Positions 51,845-60,388 are shown, numbered from the stretch's first letter. The stretch is 64,000 nt of DNA from Chryseobacterium lathyri (GCF_030812195.1 NZ_JAUSSF010000002.1:558001-622000); one strand, 5' to 3'. Translations and numbers: made by a program. The notes: generated from the sequence alone by a model not told the origin.

Positions 51845-52679
51845 ATTCGAATAGGTTTTGATTGTTTGACACCAAAGTTCCGTTAGTTACAGATTTAAAG
51901 TAAATCCCTTCCTGTATAGGTGTTTTCAGCCAGGAAAAATCCAGGTGCAGGTTCACCACTTTACCGATAATAACCAGTGATGGGGATACAAAGTCTTTAT
52001 TTGCAAAGTTTGTATGAAAATCTTCTAGGGATGAGGTGTATACTTTCTGATAAGGTGTGGTAGCCTGTTCAATGACCGCAATCTTTTTATCACCTGTTTT
52101 TCCCAATGCTAAAAATTTATCTACCAACCCATTCAGGTTTCCTTTAGACATATAAAAAACAAGGGTATCTTCTGATGTTCCAAGTTCTTCCCAGTATTCA
52201 TCACTGAGAATTTCTGTTTTATAATAGGTTAGAAAACGGACTGATGTGGCATAACCTCTAGCAGTTAAAGGTATCCCAGCATAAGCTGCTGCACCTGAAG
52301 CCGCTGTAATACCCGGTATAATTTCAAATGAAATATGATGTTCTTTGAGCGCCTTCAGTTCGTCCAGAACATTGGAAAAGAAAGATATATCTCCTCCTTT
52401 AAGCCTTACCACGATCTTTCCTTGAGAGGCATAGTCAACGATTAATGTATTGATCCGGGACTGCGGTGTAGAGGCATTTTTACTGCATTCTTTTCCGACA
52501 TAAATAATTTCGGTTTTTTTATTGGCGTAACGGGCTAATATTTCCGGGCTTACAAGACGGTCACATAGGATAACGTCAGCTACAGCAATGGCTTTTACAG
52601 CTTTTACCGTGATGAGATCAGGGTCGCCGGGTCCTGCACCTACAAGGAAAACTTGTGGTGAATTATTATTTTGTTTCAT
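51834..52679 (-). CDS. cobA: Uroporphyrinogen-III C-methyltransferase
   Basis: A 281-aa SAM-dependent methyltransferase with the family start VFLVGAGPGDPDLITVKAVK, the DRLVSPEIL motif, VRLKGGDISFF and the PGITAASGAAAYAGIPLTAR motif. It makes precorrin-2, the precursor of siroheme. In E. coli this activity is the C-terminal half of CysG; here it is separate, and the dehydrogenase/chelatase half is fused to a transporter at 43902-45425. The clustering points to siroheme for sulfite reductase. GGD replaces the more common GGDPF only in part. Confidence 0.94.
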   Translation of the reverse strand: MKQNNNSPQVFLVGAGPGDPDLITVKAVKAIAVADVILCDRLVSPEILARYANKKTEIIYVGKECSKNASTPQSRINTLIVDYASQGKIVVRLKGGDISFFSNVLDELKALKEHHISFEIIPGITAASGAAAYAGIPLTARGYATSVRFLTYYKTEILSDEYWEELGTSEDTLVFYMSKGNLNGLVDKFLALGKTGDKKIAVIEQATTPYQKVYTSSLEDFHTNFANKDFVSPSLVIIGKVVNLHLDFSWLKTPIQEGIYFKSVTNGTLVSNNQNLFEYAV

Positions 52680-52703
52680 TTTTAATCTTTTTATTAGAGG
52701 CTC

Positions 52704-53615
52704 TTAGAACAGTCCTTCGATGGACAGATATCTTTCGCCCGTATCATAGTTTACCGTTAGAATGGTAGATCCTTCAGGAATTTCAGGCAGCTTTTTTGCT
52801 ACTGCTGCTAAAGCTGCTCCTGTGGAAATCCCAACGAAAAGGCCTTCTTTTTTAGCGGCATTTTTTGTGTATTCAAAAGCTTCATCTTTAGTGATCTGAA
52901 CAATTTCATCTAAGATAGCGGTATCAAGTATGGAAGGAATAAATCCGGCACCCAAACCCTGCAGCGGATGCGGAGCGGGAGCACCTCCACTGAGTACGGG
53001 GGACAGTTCGGGCTCAACAGCAATTACTTTGATATTGGGAAACTTCTGCTTAAGTACCTGTGCAATTCCGGTGATATGTCCTCCGGTTCCGACTCCGGTG
53101 ATAAGGTAGTCTAATCCCTCCGGAAAGTCTTTGAGGATTTCCTGGGCGGTGGTTTCAACGTGTACTTTAACATTAGCCGGATTGTCGAACTGTCTCGGGA
53201 TCCATGAATTCGGGGTTTCTTTTGCTAATTCCTCCGCTTTTTCAATGGCTCCTTTCATTCCTTTTTCTCTGGGGGTCAGAACAAATTCTGCTCCGTATGA
53301 TTCCATAATTTTACGGCGTTCCAAACTCATGCTTTCCGGCATCACGAGAATCAGCTTATAATTTTTTACAGCGGCTACCAGGGCAAGCCCAATTCCTGTA
53401 TTCCCGCTTGTAGGTTCTATGATAACACTGTCTTTATTCAAAAGTCCTTTAGATTCGGCATCTTCAATCATGGATAGAGCTATTCTGTCTTTGATGCTTC
53501 CGCCAGGATTAGCTTTTTCCATCTTGATCCAGACTTCATGCCCGGCATCAAAAAGTTTATTAATTTTTACGACCGGGGTATTTCCGATGGTTTCTAGTGT
53601 GTTTTGGAACTTCAT
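52704..53615 (-). CDS. cysK: Cysteine synthase (O-acetylserine sulfhydrylase)
   Basis: A 303-aa PLP enzyme. The cofactor Lys is in [14 protein letters not shown], phosphate and substrate loops in [15 protein letters not shown] and [13 protein letters not shown], and the C-terminal [14 protein letters not shown] is typical. It forms cysteine from O-acetylserine and sulfide, the last step of the pathway encoded here. The next gene upstream, cysE, makes O-acetylserine (30-base gap). CysK rather than CysM is preferred from the overall sequence type. Confidence 0.93.
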   Translation of the reverse strand: MKFQNTLETIGNTPVVKINKLFDAGHEVWIKMEKANPGGSIKDRIALSMIEDAESKGLLNKDSVIIEPTSGNTGIGLALVAAVKNYKLILVMPESMSLERRKIMESYGAEFVLTPREKGMKGAIEKAEELAKETPNSWIPRQFDNPANVKVHVETTAQEILKDFPEGLDYLITGVGTGGHITGIAQVLKQKFPNIKVIAVEPELSPVLSGGAPAPHPLQGLGAGFIPSILDTAILDEIVQITKDEAFEYTKNAAKKEGLFVGISTGAALAAVAKKLPEIPEGSTILTVNYDTGERYLSIEGLF

Positions 53616-53645
53616 ACCTATTCAATTTTATGTTATTTTTGCTGT

Positions 53646-54476
53646 TTATATCACAAATGTTAAAGATTCAGGAAGAGGTCCGTTATCTTTTATTTTTATT
53701 TCACTTTTATTATAGACTAAGGAATTGGAAGGTACATTTTGGGTGACCCACACATTTCCTCCGATGACGCTGTCTCTTCCGATGGTTGTATCTCCTCCTA
53801 AAATGGTCGCTCCTGAGTAAATGATCACATGGTCTTCAATATTGGGATGCCTTTTCTCATTGGCTTTATCTTTTGAAACATTTAACGCTCCGAGCGTTAC
53901 TCCCTGATACAGTTTCACATGATTCCCTATTACTGTGGTTTCCCCGATCACGATCCCGGTTCCGTGGTCAATAAAGAAATGGTCACCAATGACCGCACCG
54001 GGATGAATGTCTATTCCCGTCCTGCTGTGCGCATATTCTGAGATTACACGCGGCAGCGTTTTTACTTTTTGAATCCAAAGCTGATGCGAAATTCTATAGA
54101 CATAGGTCGCAAAAAACCCGGGATAAGAAAGAAGTATCTCTTCCAAAGACTCTGTTGCAGGATCAAATTCCAGGATAGATTCAGCATCAAGAATCAACTT
54201 GTCATAAATAACAGGCACGGCCAGAAAAAAAGTATGGGTCTGCTGTTCGGCGGAAACCTCATCGGCCGCTGTACTTCCCATTAAGTCCAAAAGAAGCTTA
54301 CTCAGTTCCTGAAATTCATACTGGAGCTGACCGCCTGTGTTGATCTGTTTTGGAAGAAACAGGACATTATACAGCTCTGTAACAAAATTTTCCATTTTGT
54401 TCTGATCAAAGAACCGGGTGGAACTGATCTGCTTTTTTTCAAGAATCTTCTTAATAAAATGATCTGGTATCTTCAT
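53646..54476 (-). CDS. cysE: Serine O-acetyltransferase
   Basis: A 276-aa enzyme with an N-terminal helical domain and a C-terminal left-handed beta-helix of hexapeptide repeats: GIDIHPGAVIGDHFFIDHG, TGIVIGETTVIGNHVKLYQG, VTLGALNVSKD, then HPNIEDHVIIYSGATILGGD. It makes O-acetylserine for CysK. It lies 3 bases after cysN and is tightly linked to the operon. The C-terminal tail (KIKDNGPLPESLTFVI) ends in Val-Ile, in line with the CysK-binding tail of these enzymes, which commonly ends in Ile. Confidence 0.93.
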   Translation of the reverse strand: MKIPDHFIKKILEKKQISSTRFFDQNKMENFVTELYNVLFLPKQINTGGQLQYEFQELSKLLLDLMGSTAADEVSAEQQTHTFFLAVPVIYDKLILDAESILEFDPATESLEEILLSYPGFFATYVYRISHQLWIQKVKTLPRVISEYAHSRTGIDIHPGAVIGDHFFIDHGTGIVIGETTVIGNHVKLYQGVTLGALNVSKDKANEKRHPNIEDHVIIYSGATILGGDTTIGRDSVIGGNVWVTQNVPSNSLVYNKSEIKIKDNGPLPESLTFVI

Positions 54477-54479
54477 TTT

Positions 54480-55718
54480 TTACTGAATTATACAGGCCGC
54501 AACAGTGGCATTGGATGTCTCATCTACGAGAATAGCGGATCCCGTTTTTTTATTGCTTATAAAATCATCAAATACTAAAGGCTGTGCTGTCCGTATCGTT
54601 ACTTTGGCAATTTCATTGAGCTTTATATCCTCTTCAGCCGTTTCTTTTTCCAGTGTATTGACATTGATCTTATAATCGACCTGTTTTACTACGGCTTTTA
54701 ACTGTCTGCTGTGATGCTGCAATAAATATTTATTGCCCGGCTGCATGGTCTTATGATCAAGCCAGCACAGTAGTACTTCTATTTCTTTTTCAACATTGGG
54801 AAGGTCTTCTGCCGAAGTAAAGAAATCTCCTCTACTCACATCTATATCATCTTTGATCTGGATGACAACAGACTGTCCTTCAAATGCTTCCTGCACCTCA
54901 GCTCCATTAACTTCTATTGCAGAAATTTCTGTGATAATCCCTGCCGGAAGTATGGCTATTTTATGGCCTTTCTGAAAACTGCCGCTTACGATCTGCCCGG
55001 CATAACCGCGGTAATCATGTAATTCTTCGGTCTGCGGGCGGATGACATACTGCACCTGAAAACGGCTGCCGCTGTTCTGCTCCTGATCAAGCTGTACTTC
55101 TTCCAGATATTCAAGAAGAGAGCTTCCTTTATACCAGTCTGTAACAGGAGATAAAGAAACAATGTTATCCCCTTTTAGCGCAGAAATGGGGAAATAGGTA
55201 ACATCATTCAAACCTAATCCTTCTGCAATCTTAGAATATTCAGCTTTTATGGTTTCAAAAACATCTTCTGAATAATCGACCATATCCATTTTATTAATGG
55301 CAACAGCTACTTTTTTCAGCTTAAGTAATGAGGCAATAATGGAATGTCTCCTCGTCTGCTCAATAACTCCTTTACGGGCATCGATAAGGATGACCATAAG
55401 ATCTGAATTAGAAGCCCCGGTAATCATGTTTCGGGTGTACTGAACATGACCCGGAGCATCTGCAATAATAAATTTTCTTTTTGATGTCGAAAAATATCGG
55501 TAAGCGACATCAATGGTAATTCCCTGTTCTCTTTCTGCACGGAGCCCATCCGTTAAAAGAGCAAGGTCTACCCCATCATCGTTTTTGTTTTTAGAGTGTT
55601 TTTCAAGTACTTCCAGCTGATCCTGTAAAATACTCTTGCTATCGTAAAGCAGTCTACCAATGAGGGTACTTTTACCGTCATCTACGCTTCCTGCTGTTAT
55701 TAATCTTAATATATCCAC
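54480..55718 (-). CDS. cysN: Sulfate adenylyltransferase large (GTPase) subunit
   Basis: A 412-aa protein with EF-Tu-like GTPase motifs: P-loop AGSVDDGKSTLIGRLLYD, G3 DAPGHVQYTRNM, G4 AINKMDMVDY. Two beta-barrel domains follow, ending ATVAACIIQ. It powers activation of sulfate to adenylyl sulfate (APS) with CysD. It is shorter than E. coli CysN (475) but of the usual Bacteroidota length and carries no APS kinase fusion. The cysD gene lies upstream, separated by a 115-base repeat-bearing gap. Confidence 0.95.
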   Translation of the reverse strand: MDILRLITAGSVDDGKSTLIGRLLYDSKSILQDQLEVLEKHSKNKNDDGVDLALLTDGLRAEREQGITIDVAYRYFSTSKRKFIIADAPGHVQYTRNMITGASNSDLMVILIDARKGVIEQTRRHSIIASLLKLKKVAVAINKMDMVDYSEDVFETIKAEYSKIAEGLGLNDVTYFPISALKGDNIVSLSPVTDWYKGSSLLEYLEEVQLDQEQNSGSRFQVQYVIRPQTEELHDYRGYAGQIVSGSFQKGHKIAILPAGIITEISAIEVNGAEVQEAFEGQSVVIQIKDDIDVSRGDFFTSAEDLPNVEKEIEVLLCWLDHKTMQPGNKYLLQHHSRQLKAVVKQVDYKINVNTLEKETAEEDIKLNEIAKVTIRTAQPLVFDDFISNKKTGSAILVDETSNATVAACIIQ

Positions 55719-55736
55719 GTTTTTTTATTTATAAGT

Positions 55737-55831
55737 GATAAATGATGATTGATAAATGATGAGTAATGAGTCATTGGTAATAAGTAATAGTAAGCTTTTG
55801 ATTTATTGCTTATTACTCATTGCTCATTACC
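55737..55831. repeat. Direct and inverted repeat element between cysD and cysN
   Basis: A 12-base direct repeat GATAAATGATGA (55737 and 55751) is followed by a long imperfect inverted repeat: 27-base arms at 55762-55788 and 55805-55831 pairing at about 21 of 27 positions. The right arm ends 3 bases before the cysD stop codon. In the transcript it would fold into a hairpin directly after cysD. It may be a REP-like or small mobile-type element and could affect relative expression of cysD and cysN. Confidence 0.6.
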
Positions 55832-55833
55832 TA

Positions 55834-56742
55834 TTAGAAATAGCCTCCTTTTTTTCTATCTTCCATGGCTGCTTCGGTAACGCGATCGTCAATCCTGGTC
55901 TCTCCTCTTTCCGAAATTCTGGTGGCCACAATTTCTTCAATCACCCTGTCAACGGTAGCCGCTTCAGATTCTACGGCTGCGGTGCAAGTCATATCGCCTA
56001 CGGTGCGGTAACGGATCCTTTTTGTTGTTACGATGTCACTTTCCTCCAGTACGGCAAACTCAGAATTAGCAATCCACTGCCCATTAAGGTCTACGACTTC
56101 TCTTTCGTGAGAAAAGTAAATGGATGGCAGATCTATATGCTCTCTGCGGATATAGTTCCAGACGTCAAGTTCTGTCCAGTTGCTTATCGGGAAAACCCTT
56201 ACATTTTCACCTTTATGGATTTTACCATTGAAAATATTCCACAGCTCTGGTCTTTGAAGTTTCGGGTCCCACTGTCCGAATTCGTCTCTTACAGAAAATA
56301 TTCTTTCTTTAGCCCGGGCCTTTTCTTCATCTCTCCTTGCTCCGCCGATGCATGCATCAAATTCAAATTCTTCAATTACGTCAAGCAGTGTAAAAGTCTG
56401 AAGCCAGTTACGGCTCGGAAACTTCCCTTTTGGTTCTGTCAGTTTTCTTTTCTGAATGGTATCTTCCACTTTCCGTACAACCAGATCCACATTCAGTTCT
56501 TCGGCCAGCTGATCTCTGAAGCTTAACACTTCCGGAAAATTGTGTCCGGTGTCGACATGTACAAATGTAAAAGGGATCTTTCCGTGAGGAAATGCTTTTG
56601 CTGCCAGATGGGCCAGAACAATACTGTCTTTTCCACCACTGAACAGTAAAGCCGGACGTTCAAACTGTCCTGCCACCTCCCTCAGGATGTAAATGGACTC
56701 GGACTCTAACTGATCTAAATAATTTAATTGATATAATGACAT
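55834..56742 (-). CDS. cysD: Sulfate adenylyltransferase small subunit
   Basis: A 302-aa protein from the ATG at 56742 (MSLYQLNYLDQLESESIYIL), matching the family start; the longer frame overlaps cysH and is not used. It has the PP-loop-type motif LLFSGGKDSIVLAHLAAKAF, VDTGHNFPEVLSFRD, the FDACIGGARRDEEKARAKER segment, and ends with EDRKKGGYF, the usual C-terminus. With CysN it adenylates sulfate to APS. It starts 10 bases after cysH. Confidence 0.95.
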   Translation of the reverse strand: MSLYQLNYLDQLESESIYILREVAGQFERPALLFSGGKDSIVLAHLAAKAFPHGKIPFTFVHVDTGHNFPEVLSFRDQLAEELNVDLVVRKVEDTIQKRKLTEPKGKFPSRNWLQTFTLLDVIEEFEFDACIGGARRDEEKARAKERIFSVRDEFGQWDPKLQRPELWNIFNGKIHKGENVRVFPISNWTELDVWNYIRREHIDLPSIYFSHEREVVDLNGQWIANSEFAVLEESDIVTTKRIRYRTVGDMTCTAAVESEAATVDRVIEEIVATRISERGETRIDDRVTEAAMEDRKKGGYF

Positions 56743-56752
56743 AGTATATTTT

Positions 56753-57466
56753 TTATTGATGAACATGTAAGCCGCATTCTTTCTTATCTGCATCCTCCCA
56801 CCACCAACGGCCGGCTCTGAAATCTTCTCCTTCTTTAATGGCTCTGGTGCAGGGCTCGCATCCGATGCTTACAAATCCTTTTTTATGGAGGTAATTATAA
56901 GGCAGCTGATGGGTCTGAACATATTCTGCCACCTGCTGTGTAGTCCAGTGAAGAATGGGATGAAATTTAATGATCTGATGATCCGGATCCCATTCCAGCT
57001 GCGGCATCTGCCCTCTGCCTGCGGAGTGTTCTGAACGCAATCCCGTTATCCAGACTTTGTATCCCTGAAGAGCTTTTTTCAGAGGCTGCACCTTTCTGAT
57101 ATTACAGCATTCTTTTCTTTTTTCCACAGACTGATAAAAGGAATCCGGCCCGTTTTCCGAGACGAATTTCTGCAACGCTTCCGGATCCGGATAATATGCT
57201 TTGATGTTCTTTTTGAAAAAAGCCCTGGATGAGGTCCAGGTTTCATAGGTCTGTTCAAAAAGTCTTCCCGTATCGAGCGTGAAAATATCAATATCAAGGT
57301 TTTTTATCAGGTGGTTCACAACCTGATCTTCATAACTGAAGCTGGTAGAAAATATAACTTCTCCTGGAAATTTTTCTGCCAGAATCTGCAAAAAATCGGC
57401 ATTTAAAACACCTGTAGAGGCATTTTCAAGTAGGTTATTAAATTCTATTTTCAGAGTATTTTCCAT
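56753..57466 (-). CDS. cysH: Adenylyl-sulfate (APS) reductase, iron-sulfur type
   Basis: A 237-aa reductase of the CysH/APR family. The nucleotide-binding region is VIFSTSFSYEDQVV and FTLDTGRLFEQTYE, with TGLRSEHSAGR further on. The cysteines C120-C121 (KRKECCNIRK) and C203/C206 (IGCEPCTRAI) form the 4Fe-4S site found in APS reductases but absent from PAPS-specific CysH. The catalytic Cys231 is in KKECGLHVHQ at the C-terminus. So APS is reduced directly to sulfite, which fits the absence of an APS kinase gene in the cluster. It is the first gene of the operon, with the operator/promoter just upstream. Confidence 0.95.
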   Translation of the reverse strand: MENTLKIEFNNLLENASTGVLNADFLQILAEKFPGEVIFSTSFSYEDQVVNHLIKNLDIDIFTLDTGRLFEQTYETWTSSRAFFKKNIKAYYPDPEALQKFVSENGPDSFYQSVEKRKECCNIRKVQPLKKALQGYKVWITGLRSEHSAGRGQMPQLEWDPDHQIIKFHPILHWTTQQVAEYVQTHQLPYNYLHKKGFVSIGCEPCTRAIKEGEDFRAGRWWWEDADKKECGLHVHQ

Positions 57467-57488
57467 GTTGAATTGAAATTAACTTCTG

Positions 57489-57521
57489 CAAATATATATA
57501 AATCCTATTTATCCTACCAAA
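57489..57521 (-). promoter_or_regulatory. Promoter of the cys operon
   Basis: On the minus strand a perfect -7 box TATATTTG (57489-57496) is preceded by TTTG (57518-57521) with a 21-base spacer, matching the Bacteroidota -33/-7 promoter form. The cysH ATG at 57466 follows closely. Confidence 0.72.
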
Positions 57522-57532
57522 TTAGTAGGATA
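57510..57532. promoter_or_regulatory. Operator-like inverted repeat over the cysH promoter
   Basis: TATCCTAC, a 7-base spacer and GTAGGATA form a perfect 8-bp dyad. The -33 TTTG of the cysH promoter lies inside the spacer, so a bound repressor would block polymerase. A further half-like site ATCCTAT follows at 57502-57508. The Rrf2 regulator gene ends 19 bases away and is the likely binder. Confidence 0.72.
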
Positions 57533-57550
57533 TAAAAATTAAAAAAAATT

Positions 57551-57967
57551 TCAGCTGTTTTTTATAAAGGAAGTAAGGGTAGCTTCCATCATGCTTTTCC
57601 TGGTTTTTTCTCTGACAATGATCAGTTCATTTCTAAGATAGCATGTCGCCTCATCAACACAATCGTCACAAGGCTCATAGAAATTCAATGAAATACAGGG
57701 AGTTAACGCAATCGGACCTTCAAAAATACGGTAGATATCTGCCAGTGAGATGTCATCAGGCGACTTCAGGAGATAATAACCGCCTGTTGTTCCCTGCTTA
57801 CTGTTGACCAGTTTAGCCCTTTTCAGCTCAAGAAGAATCTGTTCTAAAAATTTTTTGGAAATATTCTCATCCTGTGCAATAATAGCAGTCGACAAAAACC
57901 CCTGATTGTAGTTTCTTGCCAATCTGACCATTGCTTTCAAAGCATATTTGCAACGTTTGGACATCAT
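57551..57967 (-). CDS. Rrf2-family transcriptional regulator
   Basis: A 138-aa regulator with the Rrf2 winged helix-turn-helix: MSKRCKYALKAMVRLARNY, then ISKKFLEQILLELKRAKLVN and the wing GTTGGYYLLKSPDDISLADI. A Cys cluster at 91, 100, 103 and 109 (in LTPCISL, EPCDDCVDEATC) resembles the cluster-binding region of IscR-type members, so Fe-S or thiol sensing is possible. It sits directly upstream of the cys operon and the operator at 57510-57532, as CymR does in function in Firmicutes. It should regulate sulfur assimilation; repression is inferred from operator position. Confidence 0.9.
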   Translation of the reverse strand: MMSKRCKYALKAMVRLARNYNQGFLSTAIIAQDENISKKFLEQILLELKRAKLVNSKQGTTGGYYLLKSPDDISLADIYRIFEGPIALTPCISLNFYEPCDDCVDEATCYLRNELIIVREKTRKSMMEATLTSFIKNS

Positions 57968-58098
57968 AATTGATGCAAGTTATAACAATTTATTTGATTA
58001 TCGAAATCACGATCTGGAATTGAAAAACGGAAGCTCTTTTACGGGTTGAAATATGCCAGAAAGATGGTCTAAATTTTAGATTTGAAAAATTTACATTG

Positions 58099-58106
58099 TA
58101 TATTTG
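58099..58106 (+). promoter_or_regulatory. Candidate -7 box of the pepT gene
   Basis: TATATTTG is a perfect TANNTTTG match 17 bases before the ATG at 58124. The -33 TTTG at 58081-58084 is spaced at only 14 bases, so the promoter is probable but not ideal. Confidence 0.5.
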
Positions 58107-58123
58107 TTGGAAATTTATGATCG

Positions 58124-59371
58124 ATGAGTATAATAGAATTCAACCCATTGTGGAAAGAGAAATTGCTGAACCGTTTTCTCGCTTATGTAAAGATATATTC
58201 AACCAGTGATGCGGAAAGCGAAGCAACCCCTTCTACTCCACGCCAGTGGGACATTGCAAACTATATTGCTGAAGAACTGAAAACGATCGGTCTGGCAGAT
58301 GTTTCCATTGATGACAACGGTTATATTATGGGCTATGTTCCTTCTAATTTAGAGAATAACGACAGGCCGACAATCGGGTTTATCTCACATTATGACACTT
58401 CTCCGGATTTCAGCGGGGAAAATGTAAAGCCTCAGATTTGGGAAAACTATGACGGTGGTGATCTCCTTTTAAATGAAACTACCGGATTCACTCTGTCTTC
58501 TTCAAAATTCGAAAGCTTAAAAAAATATATCGGGCAGACGCTTATTACTACGGACGGAAATACGCTTTTAGGTGCTGATGATAAAGCGGGCTGTGCAGAA
58601 ATTGTAACGGCCGCTGAATATCTTATTGCACACCCAGAAATCAAGCACGGAAGAATTGCTGTAGGTTTCACTCCTGATGAAGAGATCGGAAGAGGTGCCC
58701 ATAAATTTGACGTGGCTAAATTCGGTGCAGAATGGGCCTATACCATGGATGGGAGCGAAGTGGGAGAATTGGAATATGAAAACTTCAATGCTGCAGGGGC
58801 TGTGGTAAAAATCCACGGATTGAGCGTTCACCCGGGGTATGCTTACGGAAAAATGGTGAATGCGGGTCTTTTAGCCGCTGAATTTGTCCAGATGCTTCCT
58901 GCGAATGAAACTCCGGCTACAACCAGAGGTTTTGAAGGATTTTATCATTTAATGGATATTACAGCTGATATTTCTGAAGCTAAGCTTCAATATATCATCC
59001 GTGATCATGATGAGGAAAAATATGAAGCCAGAAAAAAATTCATGGAGGAAAAAGTAGCTGAATTCAATCAGAAATATGGTGAAGGAACTGCTGAAGTGGA
59101 AATAAAAGAGCAATACAGAAACATGAAGCAGCAGTTTGAAGGAAAAATGCACATCATAGACCTTGCTGCAAAAGCTATGAAAGAAGCGAATATTGAGCCT
59201 AAAATAAAGGCAATCCGAGGAGGAACAGACGGAGCTCAGCTATCTTATATGGGGCTTCCATGTCCAAATATTTTCGCAGGAGGAATGAACTTCCACGGGC
59301 CTTACGAATACGTTGCCCTGGAGAGTATGGAGAAAGCAGTTGAGGTGATCATTAATATTGTAAAAGCTTAA
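58124..59371 (+). CDS. pepT: Peptidase T (tripeptide aminopeptidase)
   Basis: A 415-aa M20 family zinc aminopeptidase. Metal ligands and motifs in order: GFISHYDTSPDFSGENVKPQ, LLGADDKAGCAEIVTAAEYL, the catalytic Glu pair in GFTPDEEIGRGAHKFD, the dimerisation-domain VHPGYAYGKMVNAGLLAAEF, and AIRGGTDGAQLSYMGLPCPN. It removes N-terminal residues from tripeptides in the cytoplasm. Length matches the family. A small secreted-protein gene follows after 6 bases. Confidence 0.95.
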   Translation: MSIIEFNPLWKEKLLNRFLAYVKIYSTSDAESEATPSTPRQWDIANYIAEELKTIGLADVSIDDNGYIMGYVPSNLENNDRPTIGFISHYDTSPDFSGENVKPQIWENYDGGDLLLNETTGFTLSSSKFESLKKYIGQTLITTDGNTLLGADDKAGCAEIVTAAEYLIAHPEIKHGRIAVGFTPDEEIGRGAHKFDVAKFGAEWAYTMDGSEVGELEYENFNAAGAVVKIHGLSVHPGYAYGKMVNAGLLAAEFVQMLPANETPATTRGFEGFYHLMDITADISEAKLQYIIRDHDEEKYEARKKFMEEKVAEFNQKYGEGTAEVEIKEQYRNMKQQFEGKMHIIDLAAKAMKEANIEPKIKAIRGGTDGAQLSYMGLPCPNIFAGGMNFHGPYEYVALESMEKAVEVIINIVKA

Positions 59372-59377
59372 TAGATA

Positions 59378-59947
59378 ATGAAAAGACTCTTAGCATTAGT
59401 ATTCATCATATCTTTTGTCTTCAGCCAGGCACAGATCTCTGAATTTGATAAAGCCGATTCCCGCTATGAAAGAAAGAAAAAGGCTCTGTACAAAAAATAC
59501 CCTAAGCCTAATGATTTAAAAACTAAGCAAGAGTGGCTTCTTACTGAGGAGAAAATAACGGCATACAAAAATGCTTTAGAGAAAATCTCTGAGGAAGAAA
59601 AGAAAACGATAAAGGATGTTCCGCCCCCTATAGCTCCCAAGATTACTAAAGAAGCTGAATATGCAACGGGAAAGGCTTCGTTTCAAAAGCTTTTAAACGA
59701 AGCTGTAGACCTCAGCTTCCTGAATTTTGCAGTTAATCCTTATAAAATAACTTTAAAGTTCACCCTGGACTCTAAAGGGAATGTATATCATGTGAAAGTG
59801 AAGGGCAATAATGAAGATGTAAATGCATTTATAGAAGCAGGTGTTCACCGTATTAAGGATAAGGGCAAATGGAAGCCCGCAGAATCGAACGGGCGGCCGG
59901 TACTTTCTGTAGTCAGTCTTCCTTTACAATTAAATTTCAGTAAATAA
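59378..59947 (+). CDS. Small secreted protein with TonB-C-like C-terminus
   Basis: A 189-aa protein with a signal peptide (RLLALVFIISFVFSQAQ). The N-terminal half is helical and Lys-rich; the C-terminal 60 residues (TLKFTLDSKGNVYHVKVKGN, then AFIEAGVHRIKDKGKWKPAE and a final VSLPLQLNFS) resemble the C-terminal domain of TonB-like energy transducers. There is no inner-membrane anchor beyond the signal peptide, so it is unlikely to transduce energy itself. It lies 6 bases after pepT and is followed by a terminator. Function unknown. Confidence 0.8.
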   Translation: MKRLLALVFIISFVFSQAQISEFDKADSRYERKKKALYKKYPKPNDLKTKQEWLLTEEKITAYKNALEKISEEEKKTIKDVPPPIAPKITKEAEYATGKASFQKLLNEAVDLSFLNFAVNPYKITLKFTLDSKGNVYHVKVKGNNEDVNAFIEAGVHRIKDKGKWKPAESNGRPVLSVVSLPLQLNFSK

Positions 59948-59954
59948 TACTCAG

Positions 59955-59979
59955 ACCCGTTGTATAGACAGCGGGTTTG
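59955..59979 (+). terminator. Terminator after the pepT operon
   Basis: ACCCGTTGT and ACAGCGGGT pair except at one central position, with a 4-base loop, followed by TTTGT. It starts 8 bases after the stop codon. Confidence 0.78.
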
Positions 59980-60100
59980 TTATTTCATACCATTTAAAAT
60001 AAGTTTAACCTCTATTATTTCTCTTATTGATGAAAAATAAATATTTTTTTTGACTATATTTACCTACACATCAAACTTTTAACCTTAAAAATCAATTATT

Positions 60101-60349
60101 ATGAGAAAAATGAAAAAACTTATGAGAAAGGATCTGTCGACGATTCTCGGTTCCGGAATAAGCGGATGCCACATGAATGGTGATTCTGCGTATTGCTGGA
60201 CAGACTGTGAATGTACCTTCGGAAAAGCCTGTGAGATGGATGATGACGGAAACCCGGGAAGATGTATTGCCGTAGGTGGAGGAAATCCAGGCGGAGGCGG
60301 TACAGGCGGATGTATACCCCCAACTATTTGTGAAGAAGAGCCATTTTAA
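60101..60349 (+). CDS. Bacteriocin-like small Cys-rich peptide
   Basis: An 82-aa peptide. The N-terminus MRKMKKLMRKDLSTILGSGI matches the leader of the Chryseobacterium-type bacteriocin-like peptides (Lys/Arg-rich, L-x-R-x-DL-x-x-I then a Gly-Ser or Gly-Gly cut site). The core has six Cys in a short span (CHMNGDSAYCWTDCECTF, GKAC, GRC), then a Gly/Pro-rich linker (GGGNPGGGGTGG) and a final Cys pair (CIPPTICEEEPF). There is no modification or export gene next to it. A secreted peptide, perhaps antimicrobial, is suggested by the leader; activity is unknown. The ATG at 60110 is an alternative start. Confidence 0.78.
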   Translation: MRKMKKLMRKDLSTILGSGISGCHMNGDSAYCWTDCECTFGKACEMDDDGNPGRCIAVGGGNPGGGGTGGCIPPTICEEEPF

Positions 60350-60358
60350 CGGACATTC

Positions 60359-60388
60359 ATCGGAAGGTAGATCTTCCGATTTTTTTTT
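60359..60388 (+). terminator. Terminator after the Cys-rich peptide gene
   Basis: Perfect 8-bp arms ATCGGAAG and CTTCCGAT with a 6-base loop are followed by a long T run, 10 bases after the stop. Confidence 0.92.
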
